A DNA stretch of 55,806 nucleotides from Kiritimatiellia bacterium (GTDB lineage Bacteria > Verrucomicrobiota > Kiritimatiellia > UBA8416 > JABMPJ01), in the NCBI GenBank assembly GCA_030745755.1, contig JASLOA010000016.1, positions 1 through 55,806 on the forward strand. The letters run 5' to 3'. Position numbers and translations under genes: made by a program. The notes beneath the pieces were generated by a model. It did not search any database, was not told the origin of the DNA, and saw only the letters and a program-made list of their open reading frames with translations. Below are positions 28,753 through 37,600 of this stretch, in pieces; the stretch's first letter is position 1; the number at the start of each line of letters is the position of its first letter.

Positions 28753-30819
28753 ATGACCGAACCCAGCGCAAAGCGATCGCTGTGGCGTGCCGCAAAAGGC
28801 GTGCTGATCGGGGTCGCCGCTGCTGCGGCCGTTGGAATCCTGACCCACGCCGGACTCCTCGAAACGATCGAGCTGAAGACGCTCGACCTCCGTTTCCGGT
28901 CGTTGCCCCCCACCCCGGCCGCGGAACGGCCCGATGATATTGTCATCGTAGAGATCGACCAGGATTCCATTGAGCAGGTCTACACCCATATCAACTACCG
29001 CTGGCCCTGGCCGCGCCTGTTCTATGGCACGATGATCGATTTCATCAGCGCCGCAGGGGCTAAAGCCATCGTTTTCGATGTGCTTTTCTCCGAGCCCGAC
29101 ATCGAACGCGATATTTCGGGCGCTGAATCGGATGCCGCCCTGGTCGATGCCACGGCACGCAGCGGGCGCGTGATTCATACCTACGTACTCAAACAGAGAG
29201 GCCTGCCCCCGCCCGCCGACGAGGAAGCGGCGCTGCTGGCCGTGGGCTCGATCCCGAACGAGAGGAGATCCCTCGACTTCGCTCGGGATGACAGTTCAGA
29301 AATCATCGAGCATCCCGAGAAACTGTCATGTCGAGCTTGTCGAGACATCTCGCCGAAGGCGGTTCCGGACCGCCACGTGTATACCTCCGCCGCCCTCCCC
29401 TCCGCTGCCCTCGCCCAGGCTAGCCGCACGATCGGCTTCGCCAACGTCTTCCCCGACGACGACAACGTCATCCGACGCATCCCGCTGCTCCTGCCTTACA
29501 AGCACACCACACTTATGAATACAGCCGTAGCGGCGGCACGGGAAGTCTCGGGACGTCCGGGCGTGACGCTCGAAACGGATGCAATCCAGCTCGGATCCAC
29601 CGTTATCCCAACCCTGCCCGATCGATCGTTCTACCTCTGGTGGTATCGCATGCCAGAGCGCAACGAGAGCCCGTTCGTCTCGATCCCGGCCTACATGGTG
29701 CTCAAAGCCCAGACCCAAACAGTGTCTGGGATTGACCCCTCTCTGCCAGCGGAGGTATTCAAAGACAAGATTGTCCTGTTCGGCTCCACGGCGGCCCTCC
29801 TGTTTGATTCGAAAGCGACACCACTGACCCACGCCGTCCCCGGCGTGCACGTGCAGGCCACCGCACTGGCGAACCTCTTGCGCGGGGACGCCGTGGCACG
29901 CATGGACCGCACGGCGACCCTGTGGATACTGGCCCTGCTCTGTCTCGCCACGGGCCTCGTGACGCACGGCACGCGCCACACCATGACCGGTCTCGGAGTA
30001 ACCCTGGCACTCCTGGCCGGCCTCACGGTCGGCAGTCGGGCGCTGCTGGCCAGCCGGCACCTCTTTGTCGAGACGGTGCCGCTCATGGCCGGCGTCGGCC
30101 TGACGTTTGTGGCCGCCACGCTGATTAACACTATAACCGAGCGCCGCCACTCCAAGCTGGTGCGTCACATCTTTGAGCACTACCTCGACCGTGGCGTCGT
30201 GCGCACCCTCATCAACAACCCCGACCGGGTGAAGCTCGGCGGCGAGCGCCGCACGGCCACGGTCCTCTTCTCTGACGTGGCCAACTTCACGAACACGTCT
30301 GAGAAACTGGAGCCTGAACAGCTCGTGGCGTTCATGAACCTCTATCTCAACGCCATGACCGGCATCATCATCGAGGAGGGCGGGTTCGTGGACAAGTTCG
30401 TGGGCGACGAGATTGTGGCCATCTTCGGCGCGCCCAACGACCTGCCCGACCACGCCGCCCGTGCCTGCCGTGCGATTGTGCGGATGCAGGCGAAGGCCGA
30501 AGCGCTGCAGCCGCAGTTTCGCAAGCTCGGGTGCGTGAACGACATTTTCTTCCGCGCCGGCCTCAGCACCGGCGAGCTGGTGGTGGGCAACATGGGATCC
30601 GAGCAACGCATGAACTACACCGCCATGGGCGATGTCATGAACCTGGGCGCACGCCTCGAAACCGCCAATAAAGAGTACGACACGCGCGTGCTCGTCAGCG
30701 CGGGGACAGTGGCGGCGGCCGGAAGCGCCTTTACGTTCCGTCCCATCGGGGAGATACGTGTGAAGGGCAAGGATGAAGCCGTTTCTGTCAGTGAACTCGT
30801 GGGAGTTGTGACCGAGTAG
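28753..30819 (+). CDS. CHASE2-domain class III adenylate cyclase
   Basis: This is a 688-residue membrane sensor that converts ATP to cAMP. One membrane helix (about 13-35) leads into an extracytoplasmic CHASE2 domain (about 45-395; DDIVIVEIDQDSIEQ, KAIVFDVLFSEPD, GFANVFPDDDNVIRRIPL). Three membrane helices (about 395-460) and a cytoplasmic class III cyclase domain follow. The catalytic set is visible: metal-binding Asp508 (LFSDVANFT) and Asp552 (GDEIVAIFG), adenine-selecting Lys548 and Asp627 (MGDVMN), and transition-state Asn630 and Arg634. Residues about 170-200 are translated from a family 1 repeat (RRSLDFARDD...SCRACRDIS) inserted in frame in CHASE2. The ATG at 28753 has GGAAGG/GGAGG upstream; the earlier frame is repeat DNA. 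The signal sensed is unknown, and the insert may alter it. Confidence 0.93.
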   Translation: MTEPSAKRSLWRAAKGVLIGVAAAAAVGILTHAGLLETIELKTLDLRFRSLPPTPAAERPDDIVIVEIDQDSIEQVYTHINYRWPWPRLFYGTMIDFISAAGAKAIVFDVLFSEPDIERDISGAESDAALVDATARSGRVIHTYVLKQRGLPPPADEEAALLAVGSIPNERRSLDFARDDSSEIIEHPEKLSCRACRDISPKAVPDRHVYTSAALPSAALAQASRTIGFANVFPDDDNVIRRIPLLLPYKHTTLMNTAVAAAREVSGRPGVTLETDAIQLGSTVIPTLPDRSFYLWWYRMPERNESPFVSIPAYMVLKAQTQTVSGIDPSLPAEVFKDKIVLFGSTAALLFDSKATPLTHAVPGVHVQATALANLLRGDAVARMDRTATLWILALLCLATGLVTHGTRHTMTGLGVTLALLAGLTVGSRALLASRHLFVETVPLMAGVGLTFVAATLINTITERRHSKLVRHIFEHYLDRGVVRTLINNPDRVKLGGERRTATVLFSDVANFTNTSEKLEPEQLVAFMNLYLNAMTGIIIEEGGFVDKFVGDEIVAIFGAPNDLPDHAARACRAIVRMQAKAEALQPQFRKLGCVNDIFFRAGLSTGELVVGNMGSEQRMNYTAMGDVMNLGARLETANKEYDTRVLVSAGTVAAAGSAFTFRPIGEIRVKGKDEAVSVSELVGVVTE
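29261..29352. repeat. Family 1 inverted repeat, copy 3, in frame inside the cyclase gene
   Basis: The arms AGGAGATCCCTCGACTTCGC... and ...GAGCTTGTCGAGACATCTC flank a short spacer, with ATGACAG/CTGTCAT innermost. The reading frame runs through without a stop, adding about 31 residues to CHASE2. Confidence 0.9.
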
Positions 30820-30828
30820 AGAGAATTC

Positions 30829-30914
30829 ACATGGATGAACAGGATAGACAGGATGAGGCATGCGGCGGCGCTGCCGCCGCATGCCCCATCCTTTTCATCC
30901 TGTCTATCCATGTT
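30829..30914. repeat. Long-armed hairpin repeat between cyclase and dehydrogenase
   Basis: Arms of about 41 bp: ACATGGATGAACAGGATAGA... and ...CATCCTGTCTATCCATGT, meeting at GCGGCGGC-GCT-GCCGCCGC. It lies directly after the cyclase stop and ends 17 bp before the GTG start of the dehydrogenase. A related CATCCATGTTAA fragment appears near 54474 and 5529. Confidence 0.8.
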
Positions 30915-30931
30915 CAAACAGGACCAACCAA

Positions 30932-32077
30932 GTGACTGGAAACCAGCACGACGCCTATTTCTATGAAGCCTTCGAAGAGGAGGCCGCGGCCCTGAAGCGG
31001 TTCCTGCCGCCCAAGGTGCACGCGGGTTTCACGTGGCAGACCGTCCAGGAGGCAGGCCATGCCGCACCGCCGGCGCCCCTCATCAGCGTGCGGACGCAGT
31101 CGCAGATTCCGTCGGGCTGGGGGCGCGTGATCGACGGCGTGCTGACCCGCTCGACCGGCTATGACCACATTGTCGCGTGGATCGCAGCGCTGGATGCCCC
31201 CATTCCGGCCGGATATCTCCCGCTCTACTGCAACCGCGCCGTGGCCGAACAGGCCTGCCTGCTCTGGATGGCGCTGCTCCGCAAGCTACCACAACAGGTC
31301 GAGCAATTTGCCCGCTTCCACCGCGACGGCATCACCGGCTTCGAGTGCCGGGGGCGCGCCATCACCGTGTTCGGCGTGGGTAATATCGGCAGCGAGATCG
31401 TAAACATCGCCAGGGGCCTGGAGATGGACGTGCGTGGAGTGGATATCGTTCACCGCCACAAGAAAGTGAAATACGTCAAACCAAGGGAAGGCCTGCTGCA
31501 CGCCGACGTCCTGGTGTGCGCCATGAACCTGACCGCCGATAACGACGCGTACTTCAACTACGACACACTGAAGCTGGCCAGGCCCGGCACCCTTTTCGTC
31601 AACATTGCGCGCGGGGAACTCTCGCCATCGGCCGACCTGAACCGTCTTCTCGACGAGGGCATTCTGGGCGGTGCAGGGCTGGACGTCTACGCCCACGAGA
31701 AGGCCCTGGCCGTCGCGCTGCGGGAAGGGCAGAGCGACAGGGGGTGTTGCCCAAGCCATCAAGGGCACTCCAAGGAGATGCTTCGACAAGCTCAGCATGA
31801 CAATTCCTTGAACAACTCGGCTATTCCGGCACTGTCATCCCGAGCGAAGTCGAGGGATCTCCTTCCAGGCAACAGCCCCAACCATCCTGATCCCTGCGTT
31901 GCGACCACGCTCGAACTGGCGGCTCGCAAGAACGTCATCACCCTCCCCCACAACGCGTTCAACACCATCGAGGCCGTCGAACGCAAAGCGGAGCAGAGCA
32001 TGGAGGCCGTGGCCTATTTCAGACGCAAGAAACGCTTTCCGTATCCGGTACCAAACACAACTAAGGAACCACTATGA
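30932..32077 (+). CDS. D-isomer-specific 2-hydroxyacid dehydrogenase with a repeat-derived insert
   Basis: This is a 381-residue NAD-dependent dehydrogenase of the D-3-phosphoglycerate dehydrogenase superfamily. The Rossmann motif is FGVGNIGSEI (from Gly148). Catalytic Arg227 (NIARGELS), Glu256 (LDVYAHE) and His340 (LPHNAF) are all present. Glu and His are 84 residues apart, against 23 in E. coli SerA. The excess is largely a family 1 repeat translated in frame (about residues 280-311; LRQAQHD...SSRAKSRDLL). There is no ACT domain, so serine feedback control is not expected; the substrate is uncertain. The start is GTG at 30932 (VTGNQHDAYF), with only a weak GGA before it; upstream codons are hairpin repeat. 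The stop overlaps the symporter start (ATGA), indicating translational coupling. Confidence 0.85.
   Translation: MTGNQHDAYFYEAFEEEAAALKRFLPPKVHAGFTWQTVQEAGHAAPPAPLISVRTQSQIPSGWGRVIDGVLTRSTGYDHIVAWIAALDAPIPAGYLPLYCNRAVAEQACLLWMALLRKLPQQVEQFARFHRDGITGFECRGRAITVFGVGNIGSEIVNIARGLEMDVRGVDIVHRHKKVKYVKPREGLLHADVLVCAMNLTADNDAYFNYDTLKLARPGTLFVNIARGELSPSADLNRLLDEGILGGAGLDVYAHEKALAVALREGQSDRGCCPSHQGHSKEMLRQAQHDNSLNNSAIPALSSRAKSRDLLPGNSPNHPDPCVATTLELAARKNVITLPHNAFNTIEAVERKAEQSMEAVAYFRRKKRFPYPVPNTTKEPL
31769..31866. repeat. Family 1 inverted repeat, copy 4, in frame inside the dehydrogenase gene
   Basis: The arms are AAGGAGATGCTTCGACAAGC... and ...GCGAAGTCGAGGGATCTCCTT. The spacer is about 20 bp and the frame is kept. 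It lies between the codons for catalytic Glu256 and His340. Confidence 0.9.
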
Positions 32078-33420
32078 TCGTTATCCAATCCTTTTCGCTC
32101 CTCTGTCTCCTCCTGGCACTTGGCAAGCTGCTGCGTGTGAAGTGGGGGTTGATGCAGCGGCTCTACCTGCCGTCGTCGGTGATTGCCGGGCTCATGGGGC
32201 TGATCCTGCTGCAGGTGGTTGGACAGGAAGCCATGGGCGGCTGGATTGCCGGGTGGAATAAGCTGCCGGGACTCCTGATCAACGTCGTCTTCGCTTCGCT
32301 CTTCCTCGGCGTCACGATTCCTCCCCTTTCCCGAATCTGGAAGGAGGCCGGACCCCAGCTCGCCTACGGCCAGATCGTAGCCTGGGGGCAATACGTGGTT
32401 GGACTCGGCATGGTGCTGATCATTCTCGGCCCCTGGATGAAGACCAGCCCGCTCTTCGGTGTTATCGTCCCGGTAGGTTTCGAGGGCGGGCACGGCACGG
32501 CGGGTGGACTCGGTGAGAGTTTTAAACAGATGGGCTGGGAGGCCGGACTCGACTTCGGACTGGCCGCGGCTACGGCCGGCATGATCTCGGCGATCATTGT
32601 CGGTATGGCGCTGGTCAACTGGGCCGTGCGTACCGGCGTCCTGAAGCGACACGAGAATATCGAAGACTTCAAGGAGTCCGACCTGACCGGCGTCTATCTT
32701 CCCGAAGACCGTCCTTCAGCCGGAGCCCTGACGGTCTCACCTGACTCGATCGATGCCCTGACCCTTCATCTCGCGGTGATCGGCATCGCCATTCTGATCG
32801 GCTACGGACTCAAGCTCGGTCTCGTCTGGATCGAGGCGCACCTCCCCGGCATAGGCGAGCACGCCATCATGCGCGCCTTCCCGCTCTTCCCGCTCTGTAT
32901 GATCGGCGGACTTCTGGTCCAGATCAGCATGGATCGTTGTGCCAAAATCAACGTGGTCGACCATCACCTGATGCAGCGCGTCGGCGGACTCGCGCTCGAT
33001 TTCCTGGTCGTCGCCGCCATCGCCACCATCCGCATCGAAGTCATCGCCAAAGGCTGGCTACCGTTCGTCCTGATCATACTCGCCGGCATCGCCTGGAACG
33101 TCTTCTGCGTGATGTGGCTGGCCAAGCGCCTGCTGCCCGACGCCTGGTTCGAGCGTGCCATTGCCGAGATGGGCCAGTCCATGGGCGTCACCGCGACCGG
33201 CCTGCTGCTCCTGCGTGTGGCCGATCCCGAACGCAAGACCCCCGCCGCCTCCGCCTTCGGCTACAAGCAGCTCCTGCACGAGCCCTTCATGGGCGGCGGT
33301 CTCTGGACCTCCACCGCCGTCATCCTGGTCTGGCAGAAAGGCGCCCCGCTGGTCTTCGCCATCAGTATCGGCGCCATCCTGACCTGGCTGGTTGTGTGGA
33401 AACTCCTGATGAAGAAGTAG
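32074..33420 (+). CDS. Sodium/glutamate symporter-type transporter (GltS family)
   Basis: This is a 448-residue inner-membrane protein with about ten to twelve membrane segments in two inverted halves, of the sodium-driven glutamate carrier family. The first half has the family's glycine-rich re-entrant motif (VGFEGGHGTAGGLGESF, about residues 130-146). The middle cytoplasmic loop (RHENIEDFKESDLTGVYLPE) separates the halves, and the second half has MGQSMGVTATGLLLLRVADP. It overlaps the dehydrogenase stop by four bases (ATGA), so the two are expressed together. That pairing suggests uptake of an amino or hydroxy acid used by the dehydrogenase, but the substrate is inferred from family only. 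It is followed by 441 bp without a gene. Confidence 0.9.
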   Translation: MIVIQSFSLLCLLLALGKLLRVKWGLMQRLYLPSSVIAGLMGLILLQVVGQEAMGGWIAGWNKLPGLLINVVFASLFLGVTIPPLSRIWKEAGPQLAYGQIVAWGQYVVGLGMVLIILGPWMKTSPLFGVIVPVGFEGGHGTAGGLGESFKQMGWEAGLDFGLAAATAGMISAIIVGMALVNWAVRTGVLKRHENIEDFKESDLTGVYLPEDRPSAGALTVSPDSIDALTLHLAVIGIAILIGYGLKLGLVWIEAHLPGIGEHAIMRAFPLFPLCMIGGLLVQISMDRCAKINVVDHHLMQRVGGLALDFLVVAAIATIRIEVIAKGWLPFVLIILAGIAWNVFCVMWLAKRLLPDAWFERAIAEMGQSMGVTATGLLLLRVADPERKTPAASAFGYKQLLHEPFMGGGLWTSTAVILVWQKGAPLVFAISIGAILTWLVVWKLLMKK

Positions 33421-33425
33421 CGCCA

Positions 33426-33604
33426 CCACCCCGCTTGCCGGGGTGGAGTGAATGTTTGGCCATGTTGGACAGAGACAATCAGCGGCTGGCTCTGAGCGAG
33501 GCGAGGCGATCCGGCTCACCCTCGCACCAGACAGCCACAATCCCACACAGCAATCCACAGCCCGATACGGTAGATCTCTGGCTCCACCGGCACGAGGCCG
33601 GTGG
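33426..33604. repeat. Paired-hairpin repeat, copy 1 (CCACCCCGCTTGCCGGGGTGG type)
   Basis: Hairpin CCACCCC...GGGGTGG (33426-33446) and hairpin CCACCGGC...GCCGGTGG (33584-33604) bracket 137 bp with no credible gene. The same pair recurs at 38450-38509 and 55507-55584 with shorter spacers. This element and the next fill most of the 33421-33861 gene-free gap. Confidence 0.8.
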
Positions 33605-33690
33605 GGGCCGGGCGAATACCAGCGCCATCCACAGAGCATGGAAGTTGCTTATGCATAGGTAGTTACCACCAGACAACCACCAATGCGGAG

Positions 33691-33764
33691 GTCACGGGTG
33701 GGGGCAATCGCTCCTTAGCGGGCCGGTATTCCGGCACGGTCGGGCGAGTGCCCCTCCCCGTGAC
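33691..33764. repeat. Imperfect hairpin with CCGGTATTCCGG core
   Basis: Outer arms GTCACGGG.GGGGGCA and TGCCCCTCCCCGTGAC enclose GGCCGGTATTCCGGC. The TATT loop with CCGG on both sides links it to the hairpins at 818, 943 and 3115. Confidence 0.6.
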
Positions 33765-33788
33765 CGGAGCCAACACTATATATTGTGG

Positions 33789-33817
33789 TTGATTGCGGCC
33801 ATACCACATGATATAGA
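33789..33817 (+). promoter_or_regulatory. Sigma70-type promoter of smc
   Basis: TTGATT (33789-33794) and TATAGA (33812-33817) are separated by exactly 17 bp. A start near 33824 would give a leader of about 38 bases, ending in AGGGGGAG before the GTG start of smc. Confidence 0.6.
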
Positions 33818-33861
33818 CTATCAGATTCGACTTTAAGCGGGAATTTCCCAGGGGGAGTGCT

Positions 33862-36800
33862 GTGTATTTAAAACGTCTGGAAATGTCTGGGTTTAAGAGC
33901 TTTATGTCTAAGACAAAGCTCGATTTTGAACCCGGCATGACGGCCATTGTGGGGCCGAATGGTTGCGGAAAGAGTAACATCTCCGATGCGTTGCGTTGGG
34001 TGCTGGGCGAACAGAGCGCCAAGGCGTTGCGCGGCAGCAAGATGGAAGATGTGATTTTCAACGGTACGGATGCGCGCAAACCGCTTGGCATGGCCGAGGT
34101 CAGCGTCACGTTTACGGACTGCGAAGAGTCGCTGGGAACCGAATATCACGAGGTGACCATCACGCGTCGCGTCTTCCGTTCGGGTGAGGGCCAGTACTTC
34201 ATGAACAAGACGCCCTGCCGTCTGAAAGACATCAAGCGTCTCTTCATGGGCACGGGAATCGGCACCAGCACCTACTCGGTTCTTGAACAGGGCCGTATCG
34301 ACCAGATCCTCAGCTCGCGCCCGGAAGATCGGCGTGCGGTGTTCGAGGAGGCCAGCGGCATCACCAAGTTCAAGGCCGACAAGAAGGAGGCGATGCGCAA
34401 GCTGGACCAGACCGAGGCCAACCTGCTCCGCCTCTCCGATGTGATTCGCGAAGTGAAGCGCCAGATAGGCTCCCTGCAGCGCCAGGCCGGCAAGGCCCGT
34501 CGCTACAAATCATTCCAGGAGGAACTGCAGGGGCTTGACCTATACGCAACGCGCCACAGGCTCCAGGCCTTTGACAATGATATCGCCGAGATCGATGCAG
34601 AGGCCGAGGCCCTCAAGATCAAGCTGACCGAGGCCCAGGCCGAGATCGAACGGGTCGAAGCCGACAGCGTAGCCCTGCGCGCTGCGCAGATGGACACCCA
34701 GCGCGAGATCGGGACCGTACTCGAAGCGGGCGTGCAGGCGCGCACCCAGCTCGCCCACACGCGCGAGATGATCGAGACCAACGGTCAGCGCATTGGCGAA
34801 TACAGGGCCCTCTCCCAGCGCGACACACGTGAGATCGAAGAAGCCCAGCGCCAAGTGGAAGAGAAGCGCACCACGCTCACCACGCTCGACACCCAGTTCA
34901 CGCAGGCACAGCAGGACCACGTCGCGGCCGAGACCGAACTTGCAGGAAACCAGCAGGCCTTTGACGAGCACCGCGAGCAAATGGATGCGGCCCGCGCCAC
35001 AATCCAGAAGCTGCGCGAGGATACGGTGGCACTGGAAGGCCTGGCGTCGCGACTGCAGAACGACCTCGTGGAGATCGAAACCCGCGAACGCTCCAACGTG
35101 ATCCGTCGCGAGCGCCTTACGGCCGAGAAATCGCAGGTGGCCCGTTCGGCGGAGTCGCACCAGCGCCGCCAGGCCGAAATGACCACGCTGCTGCAGGATA
35201 TGCAGGGCGGACTGGAGCGCCATCGCGCCGATGTCGTAAGCGCCGAACAGGCCCATCGCGAGGCCGACGAGCAGGGCGACACGCTTCAGCACCAGTTGAT
35301 CGAGATGCGTTCGCAACTTGCCGCAACCGGCGCGCGTCTTGATCTGCTCGCCGAAGACGAGGCGGCCGCCGAGGACTTCCCCCCGGGATCACAACTCGTA
35401 CTCAACGACGACAACCCTCTGGCCATCGATCGCACCGCCGTACTCGGACCCCTTGCCAACCAGCTCGACGTACCCGCCGATTGTCGCAAGGCACTCGAGG
35501 CCGCTCTGCGGGCATGGCTCGACGCCGTCATTGTGAAGGATCCCGTAACGGCGGTGAGTGTGCTGCAGGCCCTTGAGAACAAGGAAGCCGGTACGGCACG
35601 GCTCCTGGTGGCGGATCTACCCGTACCACCTGCCGCCACTGTTGATGGTGATCGACTGGTCGATCACATCACGTGCAATGAAGCCGTACGCCCCATGCTC
35701 GATAGGCTGATTGGCAACGTGCTGCTGGTTGCTTCGCTCGACCAGGCACCTACTCCCCTACCCCATGGCGCCGCAGCGGTTACGCGTTCGGGACAGCTGC
35801 TCAGCTCGGCCGGTGCGGCCGAACTGTGGATGCCGGACAAGTCGGTTTCCAACCCGCTGGCGCGTAGCTACGCGCTGGATGAGGTCCGCCGCAAATCTGC
35901 CGAGCTGACCGATGCGATCGGCAACACCGAGGCAGAGCTGAACCAGGCACGTGCCGCACGTCAGCAGCTTGGCGAGGCGCGGAACGAGGCGCGGAACAGG
36001 CAGGCTGAAGCCGAGCGCTCCTTCGCGCAGAAGGAAGGCGAGAGCCAGATGGTCTCCCGCGAGTCGGATACGGCCCGCCAGCGACTTGAGACCGTCAGCT
36101 ACGAACTCGAAACACTGCTCAAAGAGCAGGAGGGTGGCGGAACCGAACGCGAAGACATTGTGAAGCGCCTGGAAGAGACGCGCCGGCAGCGTGAAGAAGC
36201 CGCCACAGAACTGCAGTCACAGACACGCGATCTGCGCGCCCGGGAAGATCGTTCCGGGGAGTTCCAGGCCACCTTGACCGATAGCCGCATTCGCTTTGCC
36301 GGCCTTAAGCAACGCGTGGAACACCTCGAGTCACAACGCGCCACGCTCGTGTCGCGCGTAGAGGAACTTGATGCCGCGATCCGCGGTCGTTCTGAGGGGA
36401 TTGACTCCTACACCAGCAACATTGAACGCCTCGAACGCGAGATTGTTGATGCCAAAGCGCGCCTGGGCGAGCTGGAGTCGACCGTGCAGGCCAACATGTC
36501 CAAGGCGGACAGTCTGCGCCGCAACCAGGAGAAGCAGGGCGAGGCCCTGCAACAGATGGAGGCCGTCCTGGTGAAGCGCCGCGGAAACGCCGACGAGATC
36601 CGGGAAGCCGTGTCGCGCTTCGACATCCGGCGCACCGAAACCCGCATGCAGCGCCAGAACCTGCTCGAGCGTGTCACGTCCGACTATCGCATCACGGCGG
36701 ACGACATCATGGCCGAACCGGAGGAGGAGCCCGAGGAGATGCCCGCTCTGGACGACGCCGAGACACGCATCGCCGAGCTGCGCACCAAGCTGGAAGCCAT

Positions 36801-37440
36801 GGGCCCGGTCAACCTGGTCGCGATCGCGGAATACCAGGATCTCCAGGAACGGTTCGCCTTCCTGACCGAGCAGGAAGAAGACCTGGTTAACTCCAAGCAG
36901 CAACTCATGGATCTGATCAAGAAGATCAACGTCACAACATCCGAGATGTTCCGCGAGACCTTCGTCAAGGTGAACGAGAACTTCGAGGGAATGTTCAAAC
37001 GTCTCTTCCGCGGCGGGTCGGCCCGCCTGGTGATGATCGATGAGGAAGACGTTCTGGAATCGGGCATCGAAATCATCGCACGCCCTCCGGGCAAGCGCCT
37101 GCAGAACGTGTCGCTGCTCTCCGGCGGCGAGCGCACGCTGACAGCCGTGTCGCTCCTGTTCGCGATCTACATGATCAAGCCCAGCCCCTTCTGTCTGCTC
37201 GACGAGCTGGATGCCGCTCTGGACGACTCCAACATCGGCCGCTTTGTTACCGTGCTGAAGGACTTCCTGCAGTACTCCCAGTTCGTGGTCATCACGCACA
37301 ACCGCCAGACCATCTCCGCCAGCGATGTGCTCTACGGTGTGACGATGCAGGAGAAGGGCGTATCCAACACGGTGTCGATGAAGTTCAACGAAGCCGCGGA
37401 GCATACCGACTGGGTGAAGCCGGCGACGGTGGATAAATAG
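33862..37440 (+). CDS. smc: Chromosome segregation protein SMC
   Basis: SMC is the bacterial condensin ATPase that loops and compacts DNA, usually with ScpA and ScpB, neither of which is here. At 1192 residues it is full length. The N-terminal head has Walker A GPNGCGKS (31-38) and the region ALRGSKMEDVIFNGT. Two long coiled coils (about 170-500 and 680-1000) flank a hinge (about 510-670, FPPGSQLVLNDDNPLAIDRT...). The C-terminal head has the ABC signature LSGGE (1086-1090) and Walker B CLLDELDAAL (Asp1114, Glu1115). The start is GTG at 33862, with GGGGGAG five bases upstream. It appears to be a single-gene unit with its own promoter; a 100-bp hairpin repeat follows the stop. Confidence 0.97.
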   Translation: MYLKRLEMSGFKSFMSKTKLDFEPGMTAIVGPNGCGKSNISDALRWVLGEQSAKALRGSKMEDVIFNGTDARKPLGMAEVSVTFTDCEESLGTEYHEVTITRRVFRSGEGQYFMNKTPCRLKDIKRLFMGTGIGTSTYSVLEQGRIDQILSSRPEDRRAVFEEASGITKFKADKKEAMRKLDQTEANLLRLSDVIREVKRQIGSLQRQAGKARRYKSFQEELQGLDLYATRHRLQAFDNDIAEIDAEAEALKIKLTEAQAEIERVEADSVALRAAQMDTQREIGTVLEAGVQARTQLAHTREMIETNGQRIGEYRALSQRDTREIEEAQRQVEEKRTTLTTLDTQFTQAQQDHVAAETELAGNQQAFDEHREQMDAARATIQKLREDTVALEGLASRLQNDLVEIETRERSNVIRRERLTAEKSQVARSAESHQRRQAEMTTLLQDMQGGLERHRADVVSAEQAHREADEQGDTLQHQLIEMRSQLAATGARLDLLAEDEAAAEDFPPGSQLVLNDDNPLAIDRTAVLGPLANQLDVPADCRKALEAALRAWLDAVIVKDPVTAVSVLQALENKEAGTARLLVADLPVPPAATVDGDRLVDHITCNEAVRPMLDRLIGNVLLVASLDQAPTPLPHGAAAVTRSGQLLSSAGAAELWMPDKSVSNPLARSYALDEVRRKSAELTDAIGNTEAELNQARAARQQLGEARNEARNRQAEAERSFAQKEGESQMVSRESDTARQRLETVSYELETLLKEQEGGGTEREDIVKRLEETRRQREEAATELQSQTRDLRAREDRSGEFQATLTDSRIRFAGLKQRVEHLESQRATLVSRVEELDAAIRGRSEGIDSYTSNIERLEREIVDAKARLGELESTVQANMSKADSLRRNQEKQGEALQQMEAVLVKRRGNADEIREAVSRFDIRRTETRMQRQNLLERVTSDYRITADDIMAEPEEEPEEMPALDDAETRIAELRTKLEAMGPVNLVAIAEYQDLQERFAFLTEQEEDLVNSKQQLMDLIKKINVTTSEMFRETFVKVNENFEGMFKRLFRGGSARLVMIDEEDVLESGIEIIARPPGKRLQNVSLLSGGERTLTAVSLLFAIYMIKPSPFCLLDELDAALDDSNIGRFVTVLKDFLQYSQFVVITHNRQTISASDVLYGVTMQEKGVSNTVSMKFNEAAEHTDWVKPATVDK

Positions 37441-37492
37441 TGATAGACTAGGGGAGAGTGGGACAGGATAGGGGCCTACGGTTAACGGTTCC

Positions 37493-37592
37493 CCAGGGGT
37501 TACACCCCTGGCTATGATGTTCGACCCCGTTGGGGTCGCACCAGGAGCACCCCAAAGGGGTGCCACAACATAGCCCGGCGAGAATCGCCGGG
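37493..37592. repeat. 100-bp multi-hairpin repeat, copy 2 (inverted relative to 6277)
   Basis: CCAGGGGTTACACCCCTGG, CGACCCCGTTGGGGTCG, a CACCCC...GGGGTG pair and CCCGGCGAGAATCGCCGGG, in the reverse order to copy 1. It ends eight bases before the ATG of the inositol monophosphatase gene, so it would lie in that gene's leader RNA. Confidence 0.85.
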
Positions 37593-37600
37593 TATAGAGC

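Noticed and set aside
29326..30882. A 518-codon minus-strand frame opposite the cyclase
   Set aside because: It is the shadow of a well-supported cyclase domain; its composition is H/Q/R/V-rich and lacks motifs.
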